DNA of 64,000 nucleotides, taken from assembly GCA_963745915.1 (NCBI GenBank), contig CAVUZA010000002.1, positions 806,001-870,000 of the forward strand, in the 5' to 3' direction. Made by a program: the position numbers and the translations under genes. The notes under the pieces are model-generated. The model was not told the DNA's origin, ran no database searches, and saw only the letters and a program-made list of their open reading frames with translations. The first letter of the stretch is position 1. Each line of letters starts with the position of its first letter. Positions 10,235 to 20,825 of the stretch are shown here, piece by piece. The DNA is from VRUE01 sp963745915. GTDB taxonomy: Bacteria; Actinomycetota; Thermoleophilia; Solirubrobacterales; 70-9.

Positions 10235-11178
10235 TTCGACGGGTCCAGGAGTAGCTTGCCGGACGTGCGCCGGGCGATCAGGTCTTCGTGGGCGCGGGCG
10301 GCCTCGGAGAGCGGGTAGACGTCGCCGACGGTGACCTCGAGCTCGCCGGCGGCGAGCGCGCCGAGCAGCTCGCCGATCATCGGCGCGACCAGCTCGCGGC
10401 GGGCCAGCAGGTGGACGAGCCAGAAGCCGACCACCGACTTCGAGCCGCGCAGCAGGGCGGCGGTGGAGACGTCGCGCTGCTCGCGCGAGGCGATGCCGAA
10501 GACGACCATGCGGCCGAACGGGGCGAGCACGCCGAGCTCCTGGTCGAAGGCCTCGCCGCCGCTCATGTGCAGCACGGCGTCGACGCGCTCGCCGCCGTTG
10601 GCCTCGCGGATCGCGGCGCCGAGCTCCTCGCTGCGCGAGTCGACGGTGGCGTCGGCGCCGAGCTTCTCGACCAGGGCGCGCTTCTCGGCGCTGGAGGCGA
10701 GGCCGATCACCTTCGCCCCGGCCCGCTTGCCGAGCTGCACGGCGAGGGTGCCGGTGCCGCCGGCGGCGGCCTCGACCACCAGGGTCTCGCCCGGCTGCAC
10801 GGCGGCGCAGCGCTGGACCAGCGCCATCGCGGTCAGGCCCTGCAGCAGGGCGGCCGCAGCGGCGTCGTCGTCGACCTCGTCGGGGACCGGAATCAACATC
10901 GCCTCGGGCACCACGACCCGCTCGGCGTAGCCGCCGTTCATCAGCAGGGCGGCGACCCGGCGGCCGTCGGGCGTGCGTCCGCTGACCTCGCCGCCGGGGA
11001 TCAGCGGCAGGGCCTGCTCGGCCAGGTAGTCGTTGCGGGTGGCGTGCGTGTCGGCGAAGTTGATCCCGCTGCGCGCGACCTCGACCAGCACCTCCCCCTC
11101 GCCGGGGGTGGGGTCGTCGACCTCGACGTACTGGAGCTTCTCCGGCCCGCCGAACTCCTCTATCCGAACAGCCTTCAC
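10231..11178 (-). CDS. NADPH:quinone oxidoreductase family protein
   Basis: A 315-residue medium-chain reductase of the zinc-free quinone oxidoreductase type. It starts MKAVRIEEFGGPEKL, has the GroES-like fold first and a Rossmann fold with VEAAAGGTGTLAVQLGKRAGAKVIG (A-A-A-G-G-T-G-T in place of A-A-G-G-V-G), and lacks the Cys/His zinc ligands of alcohol dehydrogenases. It would perform NADPH-dependent reduction of quinones or activated alkenes. It is the first gene of a two-gene unit with the helicase. Its promoter region holds a large palindrome shared with the divergent kinase gene. Confidence 0.88.
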
Positions 11179-11206
11179 GGCGGCGAACCATAGTCGCGCC
11201 GGAGAA

Positions 11207-11273
11207 AGGGAGTCGGGTGCGCCTCGTCGGCGCCTCCCCCGCTGTTGCGCCGTCGAGGCGCACCCGACTCCCT
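11207..11273. repeat. inverted repeat B in a divergent promoter region
   Basis: Twenty-base perfect arms (AGGGAGTCGGGTGCGCCTCG and its complement) continue after one T-T mismatch for six more pairs (CGGCGC/GCGCCG), leaving a 13-base loop. The element fills most of the 109-base gap between the oxidoreductase (reverse) and the PfkB kinase (forward). It could be a double operator, or an RNA hairpin in the leader of either gene. Confidence 0.8.
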
Positions 11274-11287
11274 ATACCCTGCGCCCG

Positions 11288-12211
11288 ATGTCGCTCACCG
11301 TGGTCGGATCGATCGCCTTCGACGCCGTCAAGACCCCTTTCGGGGAGCGCGAGCGGATGCTGGGCGGCGCCGCGGTGCACTTCTCGCTGGCCGCCAGCTT
11401 CTTCACCGAGGTGCGGCCGGTGGGGCCGGTCGGCGATGACTTCGGCGCCGAGGAGCTGGCGGTGCTCGAGCGGCGCGGGGTGCTGACCGACGACGTCGAG
11501 CGGGTCGCCGGCGGGCGCTCCTTCTTCTGGCGGGGCCGCTACGAGTACGACCTCAACATCGCCCACACCGAGGACACCCAGCTCGGCGTCTTCGGCGAGT
11601 TCGAGCCGAAGCTCTCGGCCGCGGCCGAGGCTGCCGACACCCTCTTCCTCGCCAACATCCAGCCCGACCTGCAGCGCCGGGTGCGCGCCCAGTGCGGCGC
11701 GGCGCGCTTCTCGGCGCTGGACTCGATGAACCTCTGGATCGAGACCGCGCAGGACTCGCTGCGGGCGGCGATCGCCGAGGTCGAGTGCGTGATCCTCAAC
11801 GACGCCGAGATCCGCCAGCTGACCGGCGAGTCGAACCTGGCGCGGGCGGCGCGGGCGCTGATGGGCCTCGGCCCGCGGGCGGTGGTCGCCAAGCAGGGCG
11901 AGTACGGGGCGGCGCTGTTCACCGAGGAGAGCTTCTTCGCCCTGCCCGGCTTCCCGCTCGAGGACGTGCGCGACCCGACCGGGGCCGGCGACAGCTTCGC
12001 CGGCGGCTTCCTCGGCTACCTCGACGGCCACGACGGCGAGCTCGACGAGGCCTGCCTGCGGCGGGCGATGGGCTACGGCACCGTGCTCGCCTCCTTCAAC
12101 GTCGAGCGCTTCGGCACCGAGCGGGTGGCCGGCCTCAGCCGCGAGGAGATCGACGAGCGCTTCGCCGAGCTGCACGGAATGACCCAGTTCGAGCCGTTGC
12201 CCGCTCTTTAA
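11288..12211 (+). CDS. PfkB-family sugar/nucleoside kinase
   Basis: A 307-residue ribokinase-fold enzyme. The N-terminal glycine motif is ERMLGGAAVHFSLAASFF and the C-terminal signature is DPTGAGDSFAGGFLGYL, where the Asp is the catalytic base and GAGD forms the anion hole. Substrate cannot be named from sequence alone; members of this branch act on adenosine, ribose or related sugars. The ATG lies just after the CCTATACCCT that could be a -10, and no good ribosome-binding site is seen, so the transcript may be leaderless. Citrate synthase follows after 38 bases. Confidence 0.85.
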   Translation: MSLTVVGSIAFDAVKTPFGERERMLGGAAVHFSLAASFFTEVRPVGPVGDDFGAEELAVLERRGVLTDDVERVAGGRSFFWRGRYEYDLNIAHTEDTQLGVFGEFEPKLSAAAEAADTLFLANIQPDLQRRVRAQCGAARFSALDSMNLWIETAQDSLRAAIAEVECVILNDAEIRQLTGESNLARAARALMGLGPRAVVAKQGEYGAALFTEESFFALPGFPLEDVRDPTGAGDSFAGGFLGYLDGHDGELDEACLRRAMGYGTVLASFNVERFGTERVAGLSREEIDERFAELHGMTQFEPLPAL

Positions 12212-12249
12212 CGAGGCCGCAAAGGCGGAAATGCGAGAATGCGCGCCGC

Positions 12250-13599
<1,350 letters not shown>

Positions 13600-13609
13600 T
13601 CCCGCGCCC

Positions 13610-13951
13610 ATGGGGGCCTGGAAGCTGACGGTTCGGGATGGGTCCGACGTGTCGCACGCTCAGTTCGAGGACCTCGACGAGGCGGTGGCGGAGATGCGGG
13701 AGCGGGCCATGCGGATTCGGGCGAAGGGGCCGACGAAGGCGGTATCGGCGATTCGGGACTTCGGACCGGAGGCGCAGGTGCGGGGGCGGTTGGAGCTGAG
13801 CGGCGGCGGCCTGCTGCGCAAGCGGGTGGCGGGGGTCGACGTGCGCGGCGACGGGACCTTCATGCCCTACCGCGGCCGGATCGCCCGCGAGGAGCTCGAC
13901 CCGAGCGGGCACGATTCGCCGTTCGACCTGGTGCGCGAGACTCTGGAGTGA
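13610..13951 (+). CDS. hypothetical protein, 113 residues
   Basis: I do not recognise this protein. It starts MGAWKLTVRDGSDV ten bases after citrate synthase. It has a charged helix (EDLDEAVAEMRERAMRIRAKG) followed by strands and a basic patch (GLLRKRVAGVDVRGDG), without a signal or membrane segment, suggesting a small soluble alpha/beta protein. The next gene starts inside its stop codon (GTGA), so the two short genes are probably co-translated. Codon use matches its neighbours. Confidence 0.6.
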   Translation: MGAWKLTVRDGSDVSHAQFEDLDEAVAEMRERAMRIRAKGPTKAVSAIRDFGPEAQVRGRLELSGGGLLRKRVAGVDVRGDGTFMPYRGRIAREELDPSGHDSPFDLVRETLE

Positions 13952-14286
13952 GACGATTGGCGACAGCGATGAGCGAAGCCGAGACCGAGATCCCCAAGGG
14001 CAGCTACGCCGCCGGGCGCCGCGTCAGCCTGCCGGCCGGCGCCGAAGCCCCCTACGCGGTCTTCGTCAACGGCGTCGAACAGACCGAGGGCAGCGACTAC
14101 CGCCTCGCCGCCGGCGAGATCGTCTTCACCCGCCAGATCGTCAAGGAGAAGGTCGGCACCGGCCGCTGGCTCGCCATGTACCTCGGCCTCTTCGGCACCT
14201 ACCGCAAGAACGAGACGATCGACCTCCAGTTCCAGCGCGACGGCAAGACCGAGCTGGTCTCGGACCTGCCGGTGCAGCCGGACTGA
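13948..14286 (+). CDS. hypothetical protein, about 105-112 residues
   Basis: Unrecognised. A GTG overlapping the previous stop would give 112 residues; an ATG seven codons later (MSEAETEIPKG) is an alternative. The sequence is rich in strands (RRVSLPAGAEAPYAVFVNGV, KNETIDLQFQRDGK) with one moderately hydrophobic stretch (GRWLAMYLGLFGTY). The strand pattern is reminiscent of a small beta-sandwich, but I cannot assign a family. Probably in the same transcript as the gene before it. Confidence 0.55.
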   Translation: MRRLATAMSEAETEIPKGSYAAGRRVSLPAGAEAPYAVFVNGVEQTEGSDYRLAAGEIVFTRQIVKEKVGTGRWLAMYLGLFGTYRKNETIDLQFQRDGKTELVSDLPVQPD

Positions 14287-14301
14287 AGATCGCGGTAGAT
14301 C

Positions 14302-14330
14302 TTGTGCGTCGGCTATTCTGTCCGTATAAC
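14302..14330 (+). promoter_or_regulatory. sigma-70-type promoter of the MbcA/RES module
   Basis: TTGTGC and TATAAC are separated by 17 bases, about 30 bases ahead of the TTG start at 14362. The spacing and -10 are close to consensus for a vegetative promoter. Confidence 0.55.
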
Positions 14331-14361
14331 GTCCTATTGCGAGGACAGAAGGGAGACAAGC

Positions 14362-15057
14362 TTGAACGCAACCGTTGCCAGGGATCCCCAGCACCGACGG
14401 CTGGTGGAGATCGACACCGAGGTCGAGGGCGTCAAGGCCGCATTCGAGGAAGCGCTCGACGAGGTCGCCGGTCATCCTGAGATCGATGGCTCAGCGCACA
14501 AGCGCCTGGCGGATGTCAGCAAACGCCTCGCCGATCTCAAGCCCCAACTCGAGACCACCGACCTGAGCTACGAGCAGCGAGCGACGCTCTACTCCGCGCT
14601 CGTCGATGTGAGCAACGCAATGACCGCGGAACCGGGCGATCTGGATCGCTTCGAGGCGGCCCTAGTTGGGATCGAGCGCGTGCGCCACGTAATCCGGGAT
14701 GCGCTTGACGAGTTCGTCGGCGGGGCCGATGCCGACCGCCGCCGGCTCCTCCATGAGCTGGAGCAAAGCCTTCCCGGCATCCGCCAGGCGGATATCGCCG
14801 AGCTCGTCGCTGTCGACCCTCGCACCATTCGGCGCTGGTCAAGTGAGCCGGGTGAACCGGAGCATCGACTGCTGCTGGTCAGCAGGTTGATTGCGGTGCT
14901 TCGCCACGCGTGGACCCCGAAAGGCGTGCTCGCCTGGTTTCACCGACCCCGGCGCGAGCTTGGCGGCAAGATGCCGATAGAGCTCCTCGATGACCCAGGC
15001 TCCGAGCGCTCGCTCCTCAGCGAGGCTCGGAGCACCCGAAACCAGTACGGAACCTGA
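14362..15057 (+). CDS. MbcA/ParS-like (Xre-DUF2384) antitoxin
   Basis: A 231-residue protein starting at TTG with GAAGGGAG seven bases upstream. The N-terminal 110 residues are an acidic helical region not found in short antitoxins of this family. A helix-turn-helix follows (IRQADIAELVAVDPRTIRRW), then the toxin-binding MbcA/ParS domain (WTPKGVLAWFHRPRRELGGK, PIELLDD). These features and the RES gene immediately downstream identify a type II RES/Xre pair. The extended N-terminus is unusual; family members are commonly 120-160 residues. It would bind both toxin and its own promoter. Confidence 0.85.
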   Translation: MNATVARDPQHRRLVEIDTEVEGVKAAFEEALDEVAGHPEIDGSAHKRLADVSKRLADLKPQLETTDLSYEQRATLYSALVDVSNAMTAEPGDLDRFEAALVGIERVRHVIRDALDEFVGGADADRRRLLHELEQSLPGIRQADIAELVAVDPRTIRRWSSEPGEPEHRLLLVSRLIAVLRHAWTPKGVLAWFHRPRRELGGKMPIELLDDPGSERSLLSEARSTRNQYGT

Positions 15058-15063
15058 GGCGCG

Positions 15064-15696
15064 ATGGGGGAAATCGCCTTCAGACGGTGCCGGGGAGTGG
15101 CCTACCGAGCCACGACTTACGACACACCGCTTTGGGTCTCCCCCAACAGTCGACCTGGCCGCTGGAGCCATCCCGAAGACGGCACGATCGCTCAGTACTG
15201 CACGCTCGACGTGGCATCGGCGATCGCGGAGATGGTGCGTTACGAGAATCTGCGAGAGATCGACGACGCGCAGGAGCTGCGGGTCAGCATCTGGGAACTC
15301 CGAGTAGACGAGGGCGCGATTGCCGACTACTCGACTCCCGAGAGGGCAGCCGCGCAGGGGTTCGAGTGGGAACACCTCGTTTCCGACTCCTGGCGTGGGT
15401 GTCGGTCGGAGGGCAAGAGGATCACGAGCGAAGGAGGACGCGGCGTGGTCGCGCCGAGCGCTGCACTGCCGGGAGGAGTTGCGCTCACTCTCTTCGGCCC
15501 CCGCACGGAGATCGACTGGAAGGCCGAACCCAGCCTCTCGATTCAGGTTCCCGCGCGGCTTATCCTTCAAGGCGCACCCGGCGAGCATCTGGTCGGCGAC
15601 ACGCGGTTCTTCGACGACCCCTATCCCGAGGTCGAGCCGGTTCCGGCCGACGCACTTCTCAACGTCGCCCTCACCCGGGAACGGCGCTCTAGTTGA
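15064..15696 (+). CDS. RES-domain toxin (NAD+-degrading type)
   Basis: A 210-residue RES protein starting six bases after the antitoxin. The defining segments are AYRATTYDTPLW near residue 15, GRWSHPEDGTIAQYC (about 32-46; Arg of the R-x-S core) and the Glu in AIAEMVRYENL (about 60); the Ser/Asn-rich C-terminal part is as in the family. Characterised RES toxins such as MbcT and Res act as NAD+ phosphorylases or hydrolases and deplete NAD+. The three catalytic-type residues R, E and S appear intact, so it is likely active. Its last eight bases overlap the convergent UbiA gene. Confidence 0.85.
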   Translation: MGEIAFRRCRGVAYRATTYDTPLWVSPNSRPGRWSHPEDGTIAQYCTLDVASAIAEMVRYENLREIDDAQELRVSIWELRVDEGAIADYSTPERAAAQGFEWEHLVSDSWRGCRSEGKRITSEGGRGVVAPSAALPGGVALTLFGPRTEIDWKAEPSLSIQVPARLILQGAPGEHLVGDTRFFDDPYPEVEPVPADALLNVALTRERRSS

Positions 15697-16645
15697 AAAC
15701 GTAGAGCACTGCGAAGGCGGTGAGGACGAAGCCGGCGGCGGCGGCGATCATGCCCTTGTCTTTGGAGACCATGGCGGCGATCGAGCGGTCGTCGGCGCGG
15801 TCGTAGACGAGGTAGAGGTAGCGGAATATGCCGTAGACGACCGGCGGGATCGTCCACATCATCTCGTTGCCGACGATCGGCGAGTCGACGGCGTAGATCG
15901 AGTAGCTGATCACGGTGCCGGTGGTGACCATGGCGACCATCTGGTCGAGGAAGGGCAGCGAGTAGTGCTCGAGCACCGGGCGGCTGCTGGTCCCCTCGTG
16001 CAGCTCGGAGACGGCCTCTTGGCGGCGCTTGGTGAAGCCGAGGAAGAGGGCGATCATGCCGGTGCAGAGCAGCAGCCATTCGGAGGCGTGGGCGTCGACG
16101 GCGCTGGCGCCGGCGGCGACGCGGAGGATGAAGAGCCCGGCCAGGGTCATCACGTCGACGATCACGATCTGCTTGAGGCCGAGGCTGTAGGCCATCTGGG
16201 CGATGCCGTAGCCGACCACCATCAGGCCGACTTCCCAGTTGACGGTGGCGAAGGCGAGGGCGACGCCGACGATCGCCAGCGACGGGGCGATCGCCTTCGC
16301 CGCGGCCTCGGAGAGCTCGCGCGCGGCCAGCGGCCGGAAGCGCTTCTTCGGGTGGCGGCGGTCGAGCTCGACGTCGATCAGGTCGTTGACGTAGTAGCCG
16401 GCGCTGGAGATCGCGCAGAAGGAGAGGAAGGCCAGCGTCGCCTCGAGCACCGCGTGCGCGTCGTTGAACTGGCCGGAGAAGAGCAGGCCGGCGAAGACGA
16501 AGAGGTTCTTGATCCACTCCTGTGGCCGGCCGGTCTTGATCGCGGCCCGCAGCGGCGAGCGGCGCGGCACGACCGGCTCGTCCATCGGCAGGTCCTCGGG
16601 CGCGGGGGCTGGAGCCATCGGCTGTTCGGAAGTGATCGTGTCCAC
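15689..16645 (-). CDS. UbiA-family prenyltransferase (decaprenyl-phosphate phosphoribosyltransferase-like)
   Basis: A 318-residue integral membrane protein with about eight or nine helices. The first Asp-rich motif is NDLIDVELDRRHPKKRFRPL and the second site reads SLGLKQIVIVDVMTLAG. The RHPKKRFRP segment and WIKNLFVFAGL near the N-terminus are characteristic of the DPPR-synthase branch that attaches phosphoribose to polyprenyl phosphate for cell-wall arabinan, rather than of quinone or heme prenyltransferases. No arabinan genes are nearby to support the pathway. The N-terminal 30 residues are proline-rich; an internal ATG (MAPAPAPEDL) is an alternative start. Confidence 0.85.
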   Translation of the reverse strand: MDTITSEQPMAPAPAPEDLPMDEPVVPRRSPLRAAIKTGRPQEWIKNLFVFAGLLFSGQFNDAHAVLEATLAFLSFCAISSAGYYVNDLIDVELDRRHPKKRFRPLAARELSEAAAKAIAPSLAIVGVALAFATVNWEVGLMVVGYGIAQMAYSLGLKQIVIVDVMTLAGLFILRVAAGASAVDAHASEWLLLCTGMIALFLGFTKRRQEAVSELHEGTSSRPVLEHYSLPFLDQMVAMVTTGTVISYSIYAVDSPIVGNEMMWTIPPVVYGIFRYLYLVYDRADDRSIAAMVSKDKGMIAAAAGFVLTAFAVLYVFN

Positions 16646-16712
16646 GCTGGCGGGGCCGGGCGAGAGGCGGAATCCCGCTCACGGCCGGAGATCGGTCGCG
16701 AAAGGGTAGCGC

Positions 16713-17806
16713 TCAGCCCGGTAGGCGAACGGTGAAGCGGGCGCCCTGGGCGGGGAGGTTCTCGACCGCGACGCTGCCGCCCATCGCCTCGCTCAGCTCG
16801 CGGACGATGGCGAGGCCGAGGCCGGCGCCGTCGGCCGAGCCGCGGCCGGCGCGGGCGCGCAGGCGGAAGCGCTCGAAGGCGTGGGGGATCTCCTCGGGCG
16901 GGATGCCGGGACCCTGGTCGCCGACCCGGACCAGGCCCGGCCCGACCTCGATCGCCACCGTGCCGCCCCGCGGGCTGACGCGGATCGCGTTCTCGACCAG
17001 GTTGGAGACGACCTGCAGGGCGCGGCCGTGGTCGGCGGTCGCCCGCCCCTCGCCCGCGACGCTCACCGCGACGCCGGCCTCGGCGGCGCTCGGCCGCAGG
17101 CGCTCCTCCGCCTCGCGGGCTACCGCGGCGAGGTCGACCGGCTCGCGCTCGACCTCGATCGCGCCCTGGCGCAGGCGGGCGAGGGCGAGCAGGTCGCCGA
17201 CCAGGCGCTCGAGCCGGCCGGCCTCGCGGCCGACCACCGCCGCCGCCGCGCGCGGCTCGACCGTGCCGTCCTCGATCCCCTCGGCGTAGCCGCGAATCGA
17301 GGTCAGCGGCGTGCGCAGGTCGTGGGAGACGGAAAGCAGCACGGCGCGCTCGGCGTCGCGGGCGAGGCTGAGCTGCTCGGACATCTCGTTGAAGGAGGCG
17401 GCGAGGCGGTCGAGCTCCTCGGTCCCCTCCGGCGGCACCGGCTCGGGCCGGCGGCCGCCGGCGAGCTCGCCGGCGGCGTCGGAGAGGCGGCGCAGGGGCT
17501 CGGTCAGGCGGCGGGCGAGCAGCGCCGCCACGGCGGCGGCCAGCAGCGCCGCGGCGCCGCAGGCGATCAGCAGCGCGGCGAGGTAGTCGCGGAAGTCGGT
17601 GCCGAGGACGTCGACCGGCGGCGGCGGTGGCGGCGGGCGCAGGCGGCCCGGCGGCGGCCTGCGCAGGCGCTGCTGCTCGGCGTTTTCGCGCAGCGTTTCC
17701 TGCACCGCGTCGCGGGTGAGGACGATGCCGAGCGCCAGCGAGGCGCCGACCGCGAGCAGGACGACGCCGAGGATCGCGACGAAGAGGCGCGCGCGCAGCG
17801 AGCGCA

Positions 17807-17807
<1 letters not shown>
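16713..17807 (-). CDS. two-component sensor histidine kinase
   Basis: A 364-residue membrane kinase. Helix 1 is about residues 8-30 (LFVAILGVVLLAVGASLALG), a short periplasmic loop is rich in Arg and Pro (a run of Pro at about 60), helix 2 is about 75-97, then HAMP, H-box LLSVSHDLRTPLTSIRG, N-box VVSNLVENAIRVS, and GDQGPGI and GAGLGLAIV. ATG overlaps the stop of the response regulator by one base (TGATG). It is the third gene of a unit with a secreted DUF5666-like protein, which could be the sensed or controlled factor. Confidence 0.92.
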
Positions 17808-18480
<673 letters not shown>

Positions 18481-18484
<4 letters not shown>

Positions 18485-19020
18485 AGGGCTAGCCTTGCAT
18501 CTGCGGCGGTCCACCCTGCGGTCCGCCGGGCGGTGGCGAGCTGTCCCCGCTTGCCGTGCCTGGGCGGCACCATGATCGCTTTCGCGGTCCCGCCCTCGGG
18601 CCCGCAGACGACGACCTGCTGGCCGGTCTTCAGGTCCGAGACGGCGGTGTCGCGGCCGGGGCCGGCGAGCACCTTGGTCTTCCCGTCGACGGCGATCGTC
18701 ACCTCGTTGCCGTCGTTCTCCTTCACGGTTACCGAGCTGTCGCCGACCGCGGTCAGCTCGCCGCGGTCGAGCCGGATCACCTGGTCGCTGCCGTTGCGCT
18801 GCACGTGCAGCTCGGCGTAGGTCAGGTTCTTGCCGGCCGGACCGCCGAGCGGGCCGCCGGGGGGCGGTGGCATCCGCTTCCCCTGCGGCGGGCCGGAGCG
18901 CCCCTTGCCGGAGCTGCCTTCGGACCCGCCCTGGGCGAGCGCCACGCCGCCGACGGCGAGCGCCGCGGCGACGGCGAGCGCCGCCACCGAGCGGGCGCGT
19001 TTGCGAAATGAGTCGAACAT
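18481..19020 (-). CDS. secreted DUF5666-like protein
   Basis: A 179-residue exported protein: signal peptide with a basic start and hydrophobic core (SVAALAVAAALAVGGVALAQ), then a Gly/Pro/Lys-rich linker, then a small beta domain (ELTAVGDSSVTVKENDG, EVTIAVDGKTKVL, SDLKTGQQVVV) resembling DUF5666/OB-type domains. It is the first gene of an operon with an OmpR regulator and sensor kinase. Location next to a two-component pair suggests a role in envelope sensing, but no function is known for this family. GTG of the regulator overlaps its stop. Confidence 0.75.
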
Positions 19021-19092
19021 CGCTGGACCTCCTGGTCGTTGGATCGGACGAGTCGATCCTCGGCGCCCCGCGTTCGGGCGCGGTCAGGCCCA

Positions 19093-19110
19093 TGTAAGCG
19101 TCGTGTAAGC
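19093..19110. promoter_or_regulatory. tandem direct repeat, candidate response-regulator site
   Basis: TGTAAGC occurs twice with an 11-bp period (TGTAAGCGTCGTGTAAGC on the forward strand; GCTTACA repeats when read toward the operon), about 75 bases ahead of the DUF5666-regulator-kinase operon. OmpR-family proteins bind such half-sites one helical turn apart. Confidence 0.5.
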
Positions 19111-19122
19111 CCCGCCCACCCT

Positions 19123-19171
19123 CGGGTGCAACGCGTTTGCGGCCTATTTGACCGCAAACGCGTTGCACCCG
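19123..19171. repeat. inverted repeat C (GGTGCAACGCGTTTG family)
   Basis: CGGGTGCAACGCGTTTGCGG and its complement are perfect 20-base arms with a nine-base loop (CCTATTTGA). It lies between the 3' end of the FAD-oxidase gene and the promoter of the DUF5666 operon. There is no T tract after it. The core GGTGCAACGCGTTTG recurs, again as an inverted repeat, at 50451-50495. Confidence 0.85.
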
Positions 19172-19187
19172 CCGGCCCTGACTGCCA

Positions 19188-20825
19188 TTAGGGGTCGATC
19201 AGGACGCCCGGGTTGAGCATCCCGGCCGGGTCGAGCTCGGCCTTGGCGGCGCGCAGGGCGGCGGCGAAGGGGGCGGGGCGCTGGCGGTCATACCAGGGGC
19301 GGTGATCGCGGCCGACGGCGTGGTGGTGGGTAATTGTGCCGCCGCCCTCGAGCACGGCCTCGGCCGCGGCGGCCTTGATCTCGTCCCACTGCTCGACCTC
19401 GCCGCCGCGCACGGCCGGCGCCAGCACGGTGAAGTAGGGCGCCGGCCCGTCGGGGTAGACGTGGGTGAAGCGGCAGCTGACCCGGGGCGATCCCGGCCCC
19501 GCCGCCGGCGCGTCGCAGACCTCGGCGACCTTCCCCCGCACCGCCTCCATCACCTCGGCGTGGAAGTCCTCGAAGCGGTCCCAGGTGACCGCCGTCTCGA
19601 AGGTCTCGCTGAGCACCCCGCAGGCGACGAAGGTGTCGCGCAGGTAGGGCGCCAGCAGAAACGCCGACCGCCAGGACCCGACCGCGTCCCCCGACTCCCC
19701 GTCGACGGGCCGATTTGTGGAGCCAGAGGCGACATTTCGGCCCGTCGGCGGCGTGGTCTCGGCGCCGTGGGCGCGGGCGATGTCGAGGGCCTGGGCCAGC
19801 GGGGTGTCGACCGGGTGGTGGGCAGACTCGAAGCCGAGGACGAGGACGTGGCTCTGCCCGGTGCCGGCCCCTGTCGTGCCCGCCTCGAGCGCGTCGAGCA
19901 GGCGGCAGTTGGCGGGGTTGAGGCCGGACTGGGCGATCTCGCGCACGGCCTCCGCCGCGGCGGCGAAGTCCTCGAACTCGGCGCTGGCCGAGGCCTTGAA
20001 CCGGGGCCGGGGGCGGACCCGCAGCCAGGCCTCGGCGATGACGCCGAGGATGCCCTCCGAGCCGATCAGCGCCCGGTCCGGCGAGGGGCCGGCGCCCGAG
20101 CCCGGCAGCCGCCGGCTCTGCCAGCTGCCGCGCGGGGTGATCGCCCGCACCGACTCGACCAGGTCGTCGATGTGGGTGTAGAGGGTGGCGAAGTGGCCGC
20201 CGGCGCGGGTCGCGACCCAGCCACCCAGGGTCGAGTACTCGAAGCTCTGCGGGAAGTGGCGCAGGGTGAGCCCATGCTCGCGCAGCTGGTCCTCGAGCCC
20301 CGGCCCGGTAGCCCCGGCCTGGATCCGCGCCGCCAGCGAGGTGGCGTCGACCTCGAGCACCCGGTCGAGCCGCTTCAGGTCCATGCAGACCAGCGGCCGC
20401 TCGACCCCGCGCGCCTCGACCCCGCCAACGACGCTGGTGCCGCCGCCGAAGGGCACGACCGCGGCGCCCTCGGCCTCGGCCCAGGAGAGCACCGCCTCGA
20501 TCTCCGACTCGTCGCGCGGGTAGGCGACCAGGTCGGGCGGGTTCCGGAACTCCCCCCGAAACCCCCGCACCACGTCCCGGTAGGCCTTGCCCAGCGCGTG
20601 CGAGACCCGCTCGTAGCGCTCGTCGGTGAACAGGTCCCCGAGCGAGGCCGGCGCCTTCAGCCGCGCCGCCCGCAGCTGCACCTCGTCAAGCGGCACCGCC
20701 TCCTCCGGCCCCTCCCCGAACCCAAACCGCTCCCTGATCCCGGCAGCCGCCTCGTCCAGCTCGCGACGCGAGGGCGCCTGGTCCTCGTACCCCCACCCCC
20801 AGTGCTTGAGCCTGCGCTCAGCCAT
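19188..20825 (-). CDS. agpS: FAD-binding oxidase resembling alkyldihydroxyacetonephosphate synthase
   Basis: A 545-residue protein of the VAO/PCMH flavoprotein fold. FAD-binding segments are VVPFGGGTSVVGGVE and RHFPQSFEYSTLGGWVATRAGG; near the C-terminus is GTITHHHAVGRDHRPWY, where the His triplet (about 500-502) corresponds to the HHH that distinguishes AGPS from D-lactate dehydrogenases. AGPS swaps the acyl chain of acyl-DHAP for a fatty alcohol, the ether-bond step of ether lipids. The gene upstream encodes a fatty-alcohol-forming reductase, which fits. Residues about 376-392 are an in-frame insertion made of palindrome D. Alternative: a related FAD-linked oxidase of other substrate. Confidence 0.75.
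   Translation of the reverse strand: MAERRLKHWGWGYEDQAPSRRELDEAAAGIRERFGFGEGPEEAVPLDEVQLRAARLKAPASLGDLFTDERYERVSHALGKAYRDVVRGFRGEFRNPPDLVAYPRDESEIEAVLSWAEAEGAAVVPFGGGTSVVGGVEARGVERPLVCMDLKRLDRVLEVDATSLAARIQAGATGPGLEDQLREHGLTLRHFPQSFEYSTLGGWVATRAGGHFATLYTHIDDLVESVRAITPRGSWQSRRLPGSGAGPSPDRALIGSEGILGVIAEAWLRVRPRPRFKASASAEFEDFAAAAEAVREIAQSGLNPANCRLLDALEAGTTGAGTGQSHVLVLGFESAHHPVDTPLAQALDIARAHGAETTPPTGRNVASGSTNRPVDGESGDAVGSWRSAFLLAPYLRDTFVACGVLSETFETAVTWDRFEDFHAEVMEAVRGKVAEVCDAPAAGPGSPRVSCRFTHVYPDGPAPYFTVLAPAVRGGEVEQWDEIKAAAAEAVLEGGGTITHHHAVGRDHRPWYDRQRPAPFAAALRAAKAELDPAGMLNPGVLIDP
19703..19747. repeat. inverted repeat D, in frame inside agpS
   Basis: CGACGGGCCGA and TCGGCCCGTCG flank 23 bases. 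The encoded residues (PPTGRNVASGSTNRPVDGES) interrupt an otherwise ordinary helix-loop region of the flavoprotein. The arm core is the same as in element A at 8.4 kb, so the two look like copies of one palindromic element. Confidence 0.65.

Noticed and set aside
10235..12175. Long reverse-strand frame upstream of the DEAD-box gene
   Set aside because: It is Arg/Gly-rich antisense reading over the oxidoreductase and PfkB genes; the helicase starts at the GTG that overlaps the oxidoreductase stop.
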